Assembly: GCF_003570905.1 (NCBI RefSeq)
Contig: NZ_QXJM01000042.1
Coordinates: 52,965 to 116,964, forward strand
Reading direction: 5' to 3'
Origin: Cohnella faecalis
GTDB taxonomy: Bacteria > Bacillota > Bacilli > Paenibacillales > Paenibacillaceae
DNA: 64,000 nt
Positions 1-8,786 of this stretch are shown piece by piece. Numbering within the stretch: the first letter of the stretch is position 1; the number at the start of each line of letters is the position of its first letter. The notes beneath the pieces are model-generated. The model searched no databases. It was not told where the DNA came from and saw nothing but the letters and a program-made list of their open reading frames with translations. A program made the position numbers and the translations under genes.

Positions 1-353
1 TTGGCGACGTCGACCGGCATCATTCCGGCTTCGGCCGATGTCGTGTAGATTTTATCGGCGAACTTGTAGCTTTCCACGTCGCCGAGGACGGCGATCACAG
101 CCGATGCCTCGACAACCTGCTTCTGATTGTTAGCGATCGGCAGCAGCTTCTCCTTCAGCTCCGGCGAATCGATGACGAGAAAACGCCAAGGCTGCAAGTT
201 CGAAGACGAAGGCGCGCGCGTCGCCAGCTCCAGTATTTCGGTCAATTCCTCGCGCGGGATGCTTACCGAAGCGTCATACTGGCGAACGGAGCGGCGGTCT
301 TGGATCACGTCGAACAAAGAAGCGGCGGCGGTTGCTTGCGTAGTTGTTGTCAT
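1..353 (-). CDS. Nitroreductase family protein (C-terminus outside window)
   Basis: The visible 117 N-terminal residues carry the classic nitroreductase opening: a DVIQDRRSVRQY-like segment (Arg-Arg-Ser binding FMN phosphate), then ATRAPSSSNLQPWRF, which lines the flavin pocket. Family members are dimeric FMN enzymes that reduce nitro compounds, quinones or similar substrates with NAD(P)H in the cytoplasm; the substrate here cannot be told. The ATG at 353 follows a TGAGGAGGAATAT-type ribosome site. The gene runs off the left edge. An Rrf2-type regulator gene lies about 240 bp upstream on the same strand, so redox-responsive control is possible but is inference only. Confidence 0.88.
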   Translation of the reverse strand, partial: MTTTTQATAAASLFDVIQDRRSVRQYDASVSIPREELTEILELATRAPSSSNLQPWRFLVIDSPELKEKLLPIANNQKQVVEASAVIAVLGDVESYKFADKIYTTSAEAGMMPVDVA

Positions 354-594
354 TTTATATTCCTCCTCAATGGTTTTGACTGCGTGCGTTATGACACAGT
401 TAAAGCGACTCGACCTCGGGCAGCAGCGCAGGTTAGGTGCTTATAATTGCCTCATCTTTCTGTGTAATAAATTCCACAGTATAAAGCAAAAAACTGTTCT
501 GAATAATGCACAGTATAGCGTCACGAACAAGTCGTTGTCAATAGACAATTTCGCCCTGCTAACCCCGAATTTCGAAACGGCTTTCGTTCGCCGA

Positions 595-1044
595 TCAATG
601 CGTATTCGTCAGCATCCGATCGGCCAAATCGGCGATCGTATAACGGCTAAGCGTCGACCGCAAGCTCTGATTCATTTCGTTCGTCAATTCGCAAAAAGCC
701 GCCTTCATCTCGACGCCGAAAGGATGCGTGCCCGTCGTCTCCTTGATTCCGTAGCACAGAGGTTGGCCAGTCTGGAACGCGTCGTACACTTCCGCCAGCG
801 TAATCGACTCCGGCGTTCTTTTGAGCCGATACCCGCCATCCCGACCTTCCCGGGTTTCGAGAAAGCCTTCGCGGGCGAGCACCGCCAGAATCCGTCGCAG
901 CAGCGTCGCTTCCGATTGCAAATATGCCGCGATTTCCACACTCGGGCACGTCTGGATATTTTCCTTGGACAAAATGATCAATGCTTGCACCGCCAAACCG
1001 AACCATTTCGGATGATGGTTGCCCGTGCACTTTTCAAGCTCCAT
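595..1044 (-). CDS. Rrf2 family transcriptional regulator
   Basis: This 149-residue protein has the Rrf2 winged-helix layout: an N-terminal helix with WFGLAVQALIIL, a recognition region around residues 35-60 (IAAYLQSEATLLRRILAVLAREG), then the wing with REGRDGGYRLKRTPESITLAEVYDAF. Rrf2 proteins sense iron-sulfur clusters, NO or cysteine metabolites, or act without a cluster. Only one Cys (in LCYG, about residue 97) sits in the usual cluster-loop region besides Cys6 and a late Cys, so an Fe-S cofactor is doubtful; it looks closer to the YwnA-like group. The start has a good AAAGGGG ribosome site. It lies upstream of the nitroreductase on the same strand. Confidence 0.85.
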   Translation of the reverse strand: MELEKCTGNHHPKWFGLAVQALIILSKENIQTCPSVEIAAYLQSEATLLRRILAVLAREGFLETREGRDGGYRLKRTPESITLAEVYDAFQTGQPLCYGIKETTGTHPFGVEMKAAFCELTNEMNQSLRSTLSRYTIADLADRMLTNTH

Positions 1045-1094
1045 GTTATTTTCCCCTTTCGCCCCCGGAATATCCGTCGTTTGTATCCCTGCAT

Positions 1095-1122
1095 TGTATA
1101 ATGAACCCGACTAGACTAGCAA
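1095..1122 (-). promoter_or_regulatory. Putative sigma-A promoter for the Rrf2 gene
   Basis: Read on the minus strand there is TTGCTA, 16 bp, TATACA, about 50 bp before the Rrf2 start codon. The match to consensus is fair and was judged by eye. Confidence 0.4.
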
Positions 1123-1151
1123 GAGGAAAAAATCATGCAAATACAGCGGTC

Positions 1152-1203
1152 AAGAAAAGCAGGGCTCGGTCCCGGTCGCATGAAACCGCGGAACGAACCC
1201 TGC
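1152..1203 (-). terminator. Intrinsic terminator after tex
   Basis: On the minus strand GCAGGGTTCGTTCC pairs with GGGACCGAGCCCTGC across a short GC-rich loop and is followed by TTTTCTT. It starts about 15 bp past the tex stop codon and separates tex from the Rrf2 gene. Confidence 0.75.
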
Positions 1204-1218
1204 CATCGAAACGTAAGG

Positions 1219-3402
1219 TTAAGGCTGCCGCATCGTAAGACTTACGCGGCTTTTTTTCAACTCGACGCCAAGCACCCACACGGTAACCGTATCGCCTACA
1301 GCGACAGCTTCGGTCGGATGCTTCACGAACTTATTGCTTAGCTGGGAGATGTGCACAAGGCCGTCGTTTTTAATGCCGATATCGACGAACGCCCCGAAAT
1401 CGACCACATTGCGAACGGTTCCTTGCAGCTCCATGCCCGGCTTCAAATCCTCGATATCCAGCACGTCCGTATGAAAAATCGGCGGCGGAAGCTCGTCCCT
1501 CGGATCTCGGCCCGGACGAAGCAAGCTCTCGATAATATCGCGCAAGGTCGGTACGCCCACGGACAGCTTCGCGGCCAGTTCCTCCACGCTCGCGGAGCGC
1601 AGCTTGCTCGCCAGCGTATCCGAGCCTATAACCGCCAAAGGAAGCTCCAGCTCTCGAAACAGCTTATCCACGACATCATAGGATTCCGGATGAATCGGAG
1701 TGCTGTCGAGCGGGTTTTTCCCGTCCGAGATGCGAAGAAAGCCGACGCATTGCTCGTAAGTTTTGGCTCCGAGTCGCGGAACCTTCTGCAGCTGCTTCCG
1801 GTCTCCGAACTTGCCGTTCTCCTCGCGAGCTTTGACGATATTGCGGGCCAAAGTCGCGTTAATTCCGGATACGTACGACAACAGTGCCGAAGAAGCCGTA
1901 TTGACGTCGACGCCGACATGGTTAACCGCCGACTCGACGACTCCGGAGAGGCTTTCGTCAAGCCGCTTTTGGGCGACATCATGCTGGTACTGGCCGACCC
2001 CTATCGCCTTCGGCTCGATTTTGACAAGCTCGGCCAGCGGATCCTGCAGACGGCGCGCGATGGAGACGGCGCTCCGCTCCGCCACGTCGAGATCCGGAAA
2101 TTCTTCCTGCGCCAGCTTGGAAGCCGAATAGACGGAAGCTCCCGCCTCGTTGACGATCAAATATTGCAAGCCAAGCTCGGGAAGCCCTTTAATAACGGAC
2201 ACGACGAACTGCTCCGTCTCCCGGGAAGCCGTTCCGTTGCCGACGACGATGAGCCCGACGCCATATTGGCTTATGAGCCGGCGGAACAACGCTTCGGCCT
2301 CCGCCTTCTTGTTGTGGGGAGGAGTTGGGTAAGATACCGCGACCTCCATGAGCTTGCCCGTATCGTCCACGACGGCAAGCTTGCACCCGGTCCGGTATGC
2401 AGGATCGACTCCGAGCACGACGCGCCCCTTGACCGGAGGCTGCAGCAGCAAATTCCGAAGATTTTCCGAGAAAATTCCGATCGCATGCTCCTCCGCCTTC
2501 TCCGTCAGCTCTCCCCGAAGCTCGCGTTCGATCGAAGGAGCGATCAGCCGCTTGTAGCAATCTTCGGTAACGGCGACGAGCGTATCCCGGGCAATCGAAG
2601 GATAGCGGATAATTCGGCGCTGCAGCTCGTCCGTAATCCGGTTGACCGGAACGTCCATCGAGACGGACAGCAATTCCTCGCGCTCTCCGCGGTTAATGGC
2701 AAGAACACGATGGGGCGGCAGCCGTTTGACCGGTTCGCTATACTGGTAATACATCTCGTACACCGACTCGGCTTCCGCGTTTTTCGCTTTGCTCACCAGC
2801 AAGCCGTTATCCCAAGTAAACTTGCGCACCCACTTGCGAATATTGGCATCGTCGGCAACGTTCTCGGCGATAATGTCCATCGCGCCCTGGATCGCTTCCT
2901 CCGGAGAAGCCACGCCTTTGTCGGCATCGACATACTTGGCGGCTTCCGCCCTCATATCCCCTTGCTTCGGCTGAGACATCAGCCATTCGGACAACGGCTC
3001 CAGCCCGCGCTCCCTGGCAACGCTCGCTCTTGTCTTGCGCTTTTGACGGTATGGCCGGTAAAGATCCTCAACCTCCTGAAGCTTGGCCGCTTTGGAGATC
3101 GAATCGCTAAGCTCGGGCGTCAGCTTGCCTTGCTCGTCGATCAAGCGAATAACTTCGGCCTTGCGATCCTCAAGACCTTTCAAATAATTGCGTCGTTCCT
3201 CAATATCGCGAAGCTGGTTCTCGTCCAGCTCCCCGGTCATCTCTTTGCGATAGCGGGCGATAAAAGGAATCGTGTTGCCCTCGTCAAGCAGCCCCGCTAC
3301 CGTTCGTACTTGGTTATAGCCAATGCCAAGCTCGCCCGCGATTTGGCGAATCATTCGTTCCGTCTTCTCCGCCGCGTTCGCTTGGGTCGTCGTATCTGCC
3401 AT
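1219..3402 (-). CDS. tex: Tex family S1 RNA-binding protein
   Basis: Tex is a conserved cytoplasmic nucleic-acid-binding protein linked to transcription; it binds RNA through its C-terminal S1 domain. The 727 residues show the family order: helical N-terminal region (about 1-190), a YqgF/RNase H-like domain (VLGVDPAYRTGCKLAVVDD), helix-hairpin-helix segments (NTASSALLSYVSGI) and an S1 domain near 645-720 (GTVRNVVDFGAFVDIGIKND). An upstream in-frame start exists, but the ATG at 3402 is preceded by AAAGGAG at a proper distance, so I use it. Length is typical (about 720-780 residues). Confidence 0.95.
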   Translation of the reverse strand: MADTTTQANAAEKTERMIRQIAGELGIGYNQVRTVAGLLDEGNTIPFIARYRKEMTGELDENQLRDIEERRNYLKGLEDRKAEVIRLIDEQGKLTPELSDSISKAAKLQEVEDLYRPYRQKRKTRASVARERGLEPLSEWLMSQPKQGDMRAEAAKYVDADKGVASPEEAIQGAMDIIAENVADDANIRKWVRKFTWDNGLLVSKAKNAEAESVYEMYYQYSEPVKRLPPHRVLAINRGEREELLSVSMDVPVNRITDELQRRIIRYPSIARDTLVAVTEDCYKRLIAPSIERELRGELTEKAEEHAIGIFSENLRNLLLQPPVKGRVVLGVDPAYRTGCKLAVVDDTGKLMEVAVSYPTPPHNKKAEAEALFRRLISQYGVGLIVVGNGTASRETEQFVVSVIKGLPELGLQYLIVNEAGASVYSASKLAQEEFPDLDVAERSAVSIARRLQDPLAELVKIEPKAIGVGQYQHDVAQKRLDESLSGVVESAVNHVGVDVNTASSALLSYVSGINATLARNIVKAREENGKFGDRKQLQKVPRLGAKTYEQCVGFLRISDGKNPLDSTPIHPESYDVVDKLFRELELPLAVIGSDTLASKLRSASVEELAAKLSVGVPTLRDIIESLLRPGRDPRDELPPPIFHTDVLDIEDLKPGMELQGTVRNVVDFGAFVDIGIKNDGLVHISQLSNKFVKHPTEAVAVGDTVTVWVLGVELKKSRVSLTMRQP

Positions 3403-3426
3403 TTTCCCGAATGCTCCTTTCGAATC

Positions 3427-3470
3427 CGGCACGCAAAGGAGCGCCTCCGGCCGGAAGCGCCCTTGTGCCG
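3427..3470. terminator. Hairpin between the TetR gene and tex
   Basis: CGGCAC at one end pairs with GTGCCG at the other, with further GC pairing inside around CCGGCCGG. It lies just after the TetR stop codon and overlaps the tex ribosome-site region. There is no clean T-run on the minus strand, so it may limit read-through or simply fold in the mRNA. Confidence 0.4.
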
Positions 3471-3473
3471 ATT

Positions 3474-4067
3474 TTATGAATCCGCTTTGTACATGAGCCC
3501 GTTCAAGATGAACGCCGTCATATCTTCGATCAGCTGCTCCGGAGTTTGCTCCTCTTCCCGCATAAGCGGGGAGAAGTAGGTGGAATCCCGGTCAAAGAGC
3601 AGCGACATAATAAAGCTGAACGTATGATCGATTGAGCGAAAAGTAAACGTCCCCTGTTCCCGGCCCTGCTCAAGCAAATGCAGAAGCTTGTGCCACAGAG
3701 GAAATTTCCCCTGTCTCAGCAGTTCTATCCTCGGGCTGAACATCATGATTTCCATTTGGAACAAGCGAACCAATTCGGGCTCCCTTAGCTGGAACAGGAT
3801 GACTTCCTTGACGACTTTCCTAATGCCTTCCACCGGACTCGGTTCCCCGCTTAGAATGTCGTCCATGACGGTTTGGGTAAAGAACGTCTCCAGAAGCGCC
3901 TGAAAAATCTTATCCTTGCCTCCAAAATAATAGGAGATAAGCGCAACGTTCGCTCCGGCCTCTTCGCATATTTGGCGGATCGTCGTTCCGTCGAAGCCTT
4001 GGCGAGCGAACAGCTTCTTGGCAGCCTGCAACAGGCGCATCTTCACGTCTTGTTCGGCTGGCTGCAT
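3474..4067 (-). CDS. TetR/AcrR family transcriptional regulator
   Basis: The 197-residue protein has an N-terminal TetR helix-turn-helix (about residues 8-55: LFARQGFDGTTIRQICEEAGAN, ending with the usual YYFGGKDKIF) and an all-helical ligand domain. The family represses neighbouring exporter genes until a small molecule binds. It lies downstream of, and on the same strand as, the YhgE-like membrane protein, and a block of four 13-bp repeats lies in front of that gene. I infer it controls the pair. The ligand is unknown. The ATG has GGGGGA upstream. Confidence 0.9.
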   Translation of the reverse strand: MQPAEQDVKMRLLQAAKKLFARQGFDGTTIRQICEEAGANVALISYYFGGKDKIFQALLETFFTQTVMDDILSGEPSPVEGIRKVVKEVILFQLREPELVRLFQMEIMMFSPRIELLRQGKFPLWHKLLHLLEQGREQGTFTFRSIDHTFSFIMSLLFDRDSTYFSPLMREEEQTPEQLIEDMTAFILNGLMYKADS

Positions 4068-4161
4068 TTACATATTCCCCCATTATCGGCATGATTATCG
4101 GCATGCTCCTTCTATTATGCCGATACCGGCAGGAGGAAGCAAGAGCTTCCAAAGCTGCAAG

Positions 4162-5316
4162 CTATCGGGAGCCCGCAGCGGAGGGGATCGCCTGCGGAGC
4201 CCGGCCGCGCTTCGCCGCAACGGCCAGCGCTCCGAGCGCAAGCGCCGCTCCGGCAATGATCAGCAAGCCCGTCGCAGCGTGACCGATGCCGGGGCCGCCG
4301 AACATGACGTTCATCGTCCCTTCTACCGCGAAGGTAGCGGGAAGCGCGTCTCCGAGACCGCGGTAAAAGCCGGACAGCAGCTCTCGCGGCACCATTGCGC
4401 CCGAAGAGACGAGCTGCGCGGACAGCGTCACGATGTTAAGCAGCATGCCGCCCATCCCTAACAGCAGCAAGAACAACTGCGAGACGAACAGGAACGTGAG
4501 CATAATAAGGAACAGCAATAGCCATAGTGTCCCAAAGCCTTGCTCCGCGCCTCCTCCGAACGCCGAGACCAGCGTTGCTCCGACCAGTGAGACGACGACG
4601 GAAGCGCCCAGATTAATAATCCCTCTTGCCGCGAATCGCTGCCAGCGCCCGGCTTGTCCGGCCAGCGCCATGGAGGACTGTTCCATATTCATACCCATGA
4701 TCATAGCGCCGACGTAAGAAGCGAGAACGAGCATCATAGGCACCATTTGATTGTTCATTCCGTTCACTTTGTTCGTTGTCACCAGATTCGAGACGACCCG
4801 CTCCGACAAGGCGGAAGCCGAATTCGCCGCTTGATCCGCCGGAACGTTCGCGGTCGACAGAGCGCCTTGAACGCCTTGCGCGACAGCGATCTTATTGACG
4901 GCTGCCGTTACTTGCGACGATACGCCGGTCATCATGCTCTTGATCGTCGCGGGATTCGATTCGTTCAGAAGGTACTCAAGCTCCGCTTTCTTATCTGGAG
5001 TCGCCACATCCGCCGAGAAAGCAGCTGGAATACGAATGACCATTTGCAGCTCTCTCTCGTTCAGAGCGTGTTCCGCGCTCTGCGAATCGGCGAAAACCTC
5101 GGTCTGCACCGGGAGAGTCGTCCGCAGCTGCTCGACGATCTTCGCGCCGAAGCCCGGGTCTTCGTTCACGATCCCGACCTTAAGATTGCCCATTCGATCG
5201 GATACTCCATCGTACCCCGTCATCCAGACGACCGAAAAAATCACTTGAAACATCAACGCCGTAGCGAGCCCGATCCATGTCGTCGGACGTTTGAAAAACA
5301 AACGAACCGTATTCAT
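4162..5316 (-). CDS. YhgE/Pip-like ABC-2 type membrane permease (DUF3533-like)
   Basis: A 384-residue membrane protein with one N-terminal transmembrane helix (about residues 12-32), a long extracytoplasmic domain (about 40-190) and about five C-terminal helices. This topology is that of YhgE/Pip and ABC-2 permeases involved in export of toxic compounds or surface assembly. I see no ATP-binding partner next to it. The ATG at 5316 is chosen over an upstream TTG because GAGGAGAAGG lies at the right distance. A TetR gene follows after about 95 bp and probably belongs to the same transcript. Confidence 0.8.
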   Translation of the reverse strand: MNTVRLFFKRPTTWIGLATALMFQVIFSVVWMTGYDGVSDRMGNLKVGIVNEDPGFGAKIVEQLRTTLPVQTEVFADSQSAEHALNERELQMVIRIPAAFSADVATPDKKAELEYLLNESNPATIKSMMTGVSSQVTAAVNKIAVAQGVQGALSTANVPADQAANSASALSERVVSNLVTTNKVNGMNNQMVPMMLVLASYVGAMIMGMNMEQSSMALAGQAGRWQRFAARGIINLGASVVVSLVGATLVSAFGGGAEQGFGTLWLLLFLIMLTFLFVSQLFLLLLGMGGMLLNIVTLSAQLVSSGAMVPRELLSGFYRGLGDALPATFAVEGTMNVMFGGPGIGHAATGLLIIAGAALALGALAVAAKRGRAPQAIPSAAGSR

Positions 5317-5359
5317 TCTTTCATCCTTCTCCTCTCGCAAACATGTTGCGCTTCATTTT

Positions 5360-5410
5360 AATCGATTGATTTAATTATTTGTTTTAATCATTTGTTTAAA
5401 TCGATTGATT
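5360..5410. promoter_or_regulatory. Four 12-bp repeats at exact 13-bp spacing: putative TetR operator
   Basis: Four units start at 5360, 5373, 5386 and 5399: AATCGATTGATT, AATTATTTGTTT, AATCATTTGTTT and AATCGATTGATT. The outer two are identical, the inner two degenerate. They end about 45 bp before the chosen start of the YhgE-like gene. The AATCAATCGATT type of sequence is plausible for a TetR-family regulator; the assignment to the TetR encoded at 3474-4067 is inference. Confidence 0.6.
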
Positions 5411-5454
5411 AAAATATAACGCATGTCTTTCTCTTTGTAAACCCCTCTTAAACA

Positions 5455-5503
5455 GAAAAAAGGCGCCTGTTTCAACCGCCGGCATTCCGGCGCTGAAGGG
5501 CGC
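5455..5503 (-). terminator. Terminator after ndoA
   Basis: On the minus strand an inner stem CGCCGG-AATG-CCGGCG sits in an outer GCGCC/GGCGC pairing and is followed by TTTTTT. It begins directly after the ndoA stop codon. Confidence 0.75.
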
Positions 5504-5505
5504 TT

Positions 5506-5856
5506 TCAAAAGTCGATCAAGCCTACGCTAATTTGCAAAGCCTCGTCGACCTTGCGCATCGTCTCGTCGTCCAGATGGGTTATTTTATCCGTCAGCCGTT
5601 GCTTGTCGATCGTACGAATCTGCTCCAGCAAGACGACGGAGTCCCGCTCCATGCCGTGCGTCTTCGCTTCGATCTCCACGTGAGTCGGCAGCTTCGCCTT
5701 CTGGATTTGCGCCGTAATCGCAGCGATAATGACCGTCGGGCTAAAACGATTGCCGATATCATTCTGGATGACAAGCACGGGGCGCACGCCGCCCTGTTCA
5801 GAGCCGACTACCGGCGACAAATCGGCATAAAAGACATCCCCGCGTTTAACGATCAA
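5506..5856 (-). CDS. ndoA: Type II toxin EndoA (MazF/PemK-family mRNA interferase)
   Basis: The 116-residue sequence is a near-typical Bacillus EndoA: MIVKRGDVFYADLSP at the N-terminus, the GSEQGGVRPVLVIQND segment with the catalytic Arg region, and the conserved end DEALQISVGLI. It cleaves single-stranded RNA (U^ACAU in the Bacillus enzyme) in the cytoplasm and is neutralised by the antitoxin encoded 4 bp upstream. The order ydcC-alr-ndoAI-ndoA is the same as in B. subtilis, which supports orthology. A terminator follows. Confidence 0.95.
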   Translation of the reverse strand: MIVKRGDVFYADLSPVVGSEQGGVRPVLVIQNDIGNRFSPTVIIAAITAQIQKAKLPTHVEIEAKTHGMERDSVVLLEQIRTIDKQRLTDKITHLDDETMRKVDEALQISVGLIDF

Positions 5857-5860
5857 ATGA

Positions 5861-6142
5861 TTACACCCCGCTTACGAGACGATCCAGCGTACCGTCGGCA
5901 TCGACTTCCGCTTGGAACGCTTCAGAGGCCATGTTCAAGTTAATCTTGGCCATTTCCAAATACCCGCGCTGCATGGAATCGCGGATCGCCCGCTTTTTCC
6001 GCTCCACCAAATATTGCTTCATCGCTTGGCGAATAATTTCGCTGCGGTTCGTATTTTCCTTTTCGACGACGAAGTCGACCTCCCGCAGCAGATGATCGGG
6101 CAGACTGATCATTATGCGCTTCGTATTGTGCAAATTGGCCAC
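5861..6142 (-). CDS. ndoAI: Antitoxin EndoAI (ribbon-helix-helix)
   Basis: This 93-residue antitoxin has an N-terminal ribbon-helix-helix (KRIMISLPDHLLREVD, then NTNRSEIIRQAM) and a C-terminal tail that wraps the toxin. It partners EndoA encoded directly downstream. A longer reading with 22 extra residues is possible, but the GTG at 6142, with GGGGGTG upstream, gives the family-typical start VANLHNTKR. The ribbon-helix-helix suggests DNA binding, and an inverted repeat lies about 50 bp upstream. Confidence 0.93.
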   Translation of the reverse strand: MANLHNTKRIMISLPDHLLREVDFVVEKENTNRSEIIRQAMKQYLVERKKRAIRDSMQRGYLEMAKINLNMASEAFQAEVDADGTLDRLVSGV

Positions 6143-6191
6143 CGAACAAGCACCCCCAAAGATTTCCCGCGCCGAGCCTATTTTCCAGTAT

Positions 6192-6210
6192 GCTTGACAC
6201 TCTATCAAGC
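6192..6210. promoter_or_regulatory. Inverted repeat upstream of the antitoxin gene
   Basis: GCTTGA and TCAAGC flank a 7-bp spacer about 50 bp upstream of the ndoAI start. It could be a binding site for the antitoxin, or chance. Confidence 0.3.
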
Positions 6211-6287
6211 TATACGTTCGTTTCCCTAATCATTCGCGATTAAGGGACGTATTTCCTGCCGTTAAATGAAAAAGCGATCGATCCAAT

Positions 6288-7469
6288 CTATGCCAAAAGC
6301 GGGTTGGTCACGCCAACGATTTCCCCGTTCTTCCGGTACAGTCGCGGAACCCGCGTCGCAAGCATGCAAATGAGTTCATAATTAATCGTTCCGAGACGAG
6401 CCGCAACTTCTTCGACCGTAATGAACGCCTCGCCCTGCCGTCCGATCAACACGACCTCTTCTCCCGGCAGAAGCGGAGCGTCGCCCTCGGACCATGCGTC
6501 GCTCAAGCGAACCATGCACTGATCCATGCAAATCGTGCCAACAATCGGAACCCGGCGCTCGCGGAACAAAGCTTCGGCTTTCCCGGAAAGCATGCGGCTG
6601 AATCCGTCGGCATAACCGATAGGCAGCGTGCCGATCGTCTCGTTTCCTTGCGTAAAATAGCGCGTACCGTAGCTGATTCCTTCGCCTGCCTGCAGCTGCT
6701 TCGCATGCACGATCCGAGTCTTGAGGCTTAAGATAGGCTCGAGATCGACGGCGCTGCGATTCACTTCATCGCTGGGGTACAGTCCATACATGCTGATTCC
6801 CAGACGAAGCATCTGTCCCGCATGCTCCGGCAAATCGATTCCGGCGGCGCTGTTGCCTGCATGAACGATCGAAATCGGCAGGCCGTTGCGGCGAACGTAG
6901 TCGACAACGGCTCCGAATCGTTCGATTTGCATCATCATGTAGCTTTTGTCGACTTCGTCCGCCTTCGCGTAGTGGGTGAACAACCCTTCCACCTCAAGCT
7001 GCGGCAGACGGCAAGCGCGTTCAATAAAGGCTTCCGCGTCCGAACCCGGCAGCAGTCCGAGACGGCCCATGCCCGAGTCGATTTTAATGTGCGCCTTAAG
7101 CTTCAATCCGTTCGTCGGCAGCGCAGCCGCGGCGGTTAACGTATCGTCCCTGTACAGCGTTATCGTAATTCCATTGTCTCGCGCCAATGCGAGTCCTTCC
7201 GGCGGCGTAAATCCAAGCACCAATATCGGCGCGGTTATGCCTTCGTTGCGAAGCTGAAGCGCCTCGTCCAGAAACGCTACCCCGAGGTAGTCCGCTCCGG
7301 AAGCGACGGCTTCCTTGGCAATCCAGGCCGCACCGTGTCCGTAAGCATTCGCTTTGACGGATGCGAGCAGCTTCGTGCCGGCAGGAATCTGGCGACGGAA
7401 TGTCCCTATGTTCCGCCCGAGGGCGTCCAGGGAAACCTCGGCCACGGTCGGCCGGTAATAACAATCCAC
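6288..7469 (-). CDS. alr: Alanine racemase
   Basis: The 393-residue enzyme converts L- to D-alanine for peptidoglycan and uses PLP. The PLP lysine is in ASVKANAYGHG near residue 42; the second catalytic residue is the Tyr in ISYGTRYF; the conserved MGRLGL, CMDQCMV and GYADGF segments are present. An ATG nine codons upstream has no ribosome site, whereas the GTG at 7469 has AAGGTGA seven bases before it, so I chose the GTG. The gene lies between the YdcC-like gene and ndoAI as in B. subtilis. Confidence 0.95.
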   Translation of the reverse strand: MDCYYRPTVAEVSLDALGRNIGTFRRQIPAGTKLLASVKANAYGHGAAWIAKEAVASGADYLGVAFLDEALQLRNEGITAPILVLGFTPPEGLALARDNGITITLYRDDTLTAAAALPTNGLKLKAHIKIDSGMGRLGLLPGSDAEAFIERACRLPQLEVEGLFTHYAKADEVDKSYMMMQIERFGAVVDYVRRNGLPISIVHAGNSAAGIDLPEHAGQMLRLGISMYGLYPSDEVNRSAVDLEPILSLKTRIVHAKQLQAGEGISYGTRYFTQGNETIGTLPIGYADGFSRMLSGKAEALFRERRVPIVGTICMDQCMVRLSDAWSEGDAPLLPGEEVVLIGRQGEAFITVEEVAARLGTINYELICMLATRVPRLYRKNGEIVGVTNPLLA

Positions 7470-7585
7470 GGACCAGTCACCTTCCCAATAGCACATACTT
7501 CGATATCGTAATGTTACCGGGAGCGGGAAGCACTGTCAACGAAAGTCCTTCAGTCAACCTTTTCCTGTTCAAGACAATCTTGCAT

Positions 7586-7623
7586 GAAAAGGCAAGGAAC
7601 CGGCGCTAGCGCGACCGGTTCCT
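7586..7623 (-). terminator. Terminator between the YdcC-like gene and alr
   Basis: AGGAACCGG pairs with CCGGTTCCT around a self-complementary GCGCTAGCGC and is followed on the minus strand by TGCCTTTTC. It starts 12 bp after the upstream stop codon. It suggests that alr has its own promoter or depends on read-through. Confidence 0.65.
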
Positions 7624-7634
7624 CCTTCCTGCCC

Positions 7635-8786
7635 TTATTTGCCCGAGGACTCCTCCATCGATTGCGCAATGGCGACCATATCCTCTTCCGGCAAATCGTT
7701 CGTCGTCAGCCGGTATTCCACTCCCGCATAGCTCCAAGTGAGCGTCTTCGTATCCGTTCCCGTCAACAGGCCGTAAGTAAAGCCGAGATCAAGGACAATT
7801 CCTTCGCTCAAGGAAGCCGCTCTGTCCTTGGAAGCCATCTCGAGAATCGTGAAATCGTACGTTCCCGTATACCGCAGCATGACGCCCATCGAGTCTCCGA
7901 GCTGCACGTCGATAGCTCCGTCGATCTGCTTCACGCCTACAGGCAGCGCGTCCGGATCCGGCTCGGAGACGGTAACGGTATCCGGCTGTTTGTCGATCGA
8001 GCCGGATGTCGGCTCTTCGTTCGTTCCCGCAGTCGCTTCCGGATCCGGCGACGACTCGCCGTCCGTCGGCTTCCCGCTCGCGGAAGGGGACTGCGAGGCA
8101 TCCGGACTATTGGAAGCGTCCGGCCCCGAAGAGGAGGATTGCGAATTGGGCTGCTTCATATTCTCATTCATATCGAATACCAGGCTGTCGAACTTCTTGT
8201 CAAAAGCAAAACTGTCGAATTTCACGTCAACCATAACGTTGGCGTTCGTGTCCGTCACCTGGACTTGCTTCGGCGCGTAGTTTTCCTTGTCCAGCCATAT
8301 TTTCTGGCGGGCGAACGAACCGTTCTGGTAGTTACCGGCCATGACATCGAAAATATAGGCATCCTTATCCGTCGTGAACTGCCGCGAATTATCGACGAGA
8401 ATGCTCTGAAGCAACGTCTGGTAGAGGTAGACCTGTCCTTGATTTTCCGGCCAGTCGCTTTGGAACCTGTAGCTTTTGTTCAAGCTTGGAGTAAGGACGA
8501 ATACGCCGTCTCCGTTGCGGAGAACGATTTGCGTAATATCCCTTTTTTCGTTGGTGAGCGCGATACGGTAGAAATTCGGCTTTTGGTACCGTACCTCGAC
8601 TTTGTAAGTGAGCGGCTGCTGACCGGTATGTAGCGTCATCGTCCCGCTGCCCTCATAGCTCTCCATCTTGCTCTTGACTTTGTCCAGGTCCTTGACGATC
8701 GAGTCCGCGTTTTTGCTGCCGCATGCCGACAGAACGGCGGCCAGCAATAGAACGGCGGCAACGACCAATGGGATCCTACGACGCAT
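7635..8786 (-). CDS. YdcC-like lipoprotein (LolA-type fold)
   Basis: A 383-residue lipoprotein: signal peptide with lipobox VLSACGS (lipidated Cys at about residue 22), a LolA/RseB-like beta domain (residues about 30-200, with the SYEGSGTMTLHTG and PNFYRIAL segments), a Ser/Pro/Asp-rich linker (about 205-265), then a C-terminal domain. The place directly before alr-ndoAI-ndoA matches B. subtilis ydcC. It probably sits on the outer face of the membrane; the exact role of YdcC is not established. The long acidic linker is the unusual part. The ribosome site is AGAGGGG. Confidence 0.85.
   Translation of the reverse strand: MRRRIPLVVAAVLLLAAVLSACGSKNADSIVKDLDKVKSKMESYEGSGTMTLHTGQQPLTYKVEVRYQKPNFYRIALTNEKRDITQIVLRNGDGVFVLTPSLNKSYRFQSDWPENQGQVYLYQTLLQSILVDNSRQFTTDKDAYIFDVMAGNYQNGSFARQKIWLDKENYAPKQVQVTDTNANVMVDVKFDSFAFDKKFDSLVFDMNENMKQPNSQSSSSGPDASNSPDASQSPSASGKPTDGESSPDPEATAGTNEEPTSGSIDKQPDTVTVSEPDPDALPVGVKQIDGAIDVQLGDSMGVMLRYTGTYDFTILEMASKDRAASLSEGIVLDLGFTYGLLTGTDTKTLTWSYAGVEYRLTTNDLPEEDMVAIAQSMEESSGK

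Noticed and set aside
1351..3579. A 742-codon plus-strand ORF opposite tex
   Set aside because: It is the antisense shadow of tex; the peptide has no recognisable domain and lacks a ribosome site.
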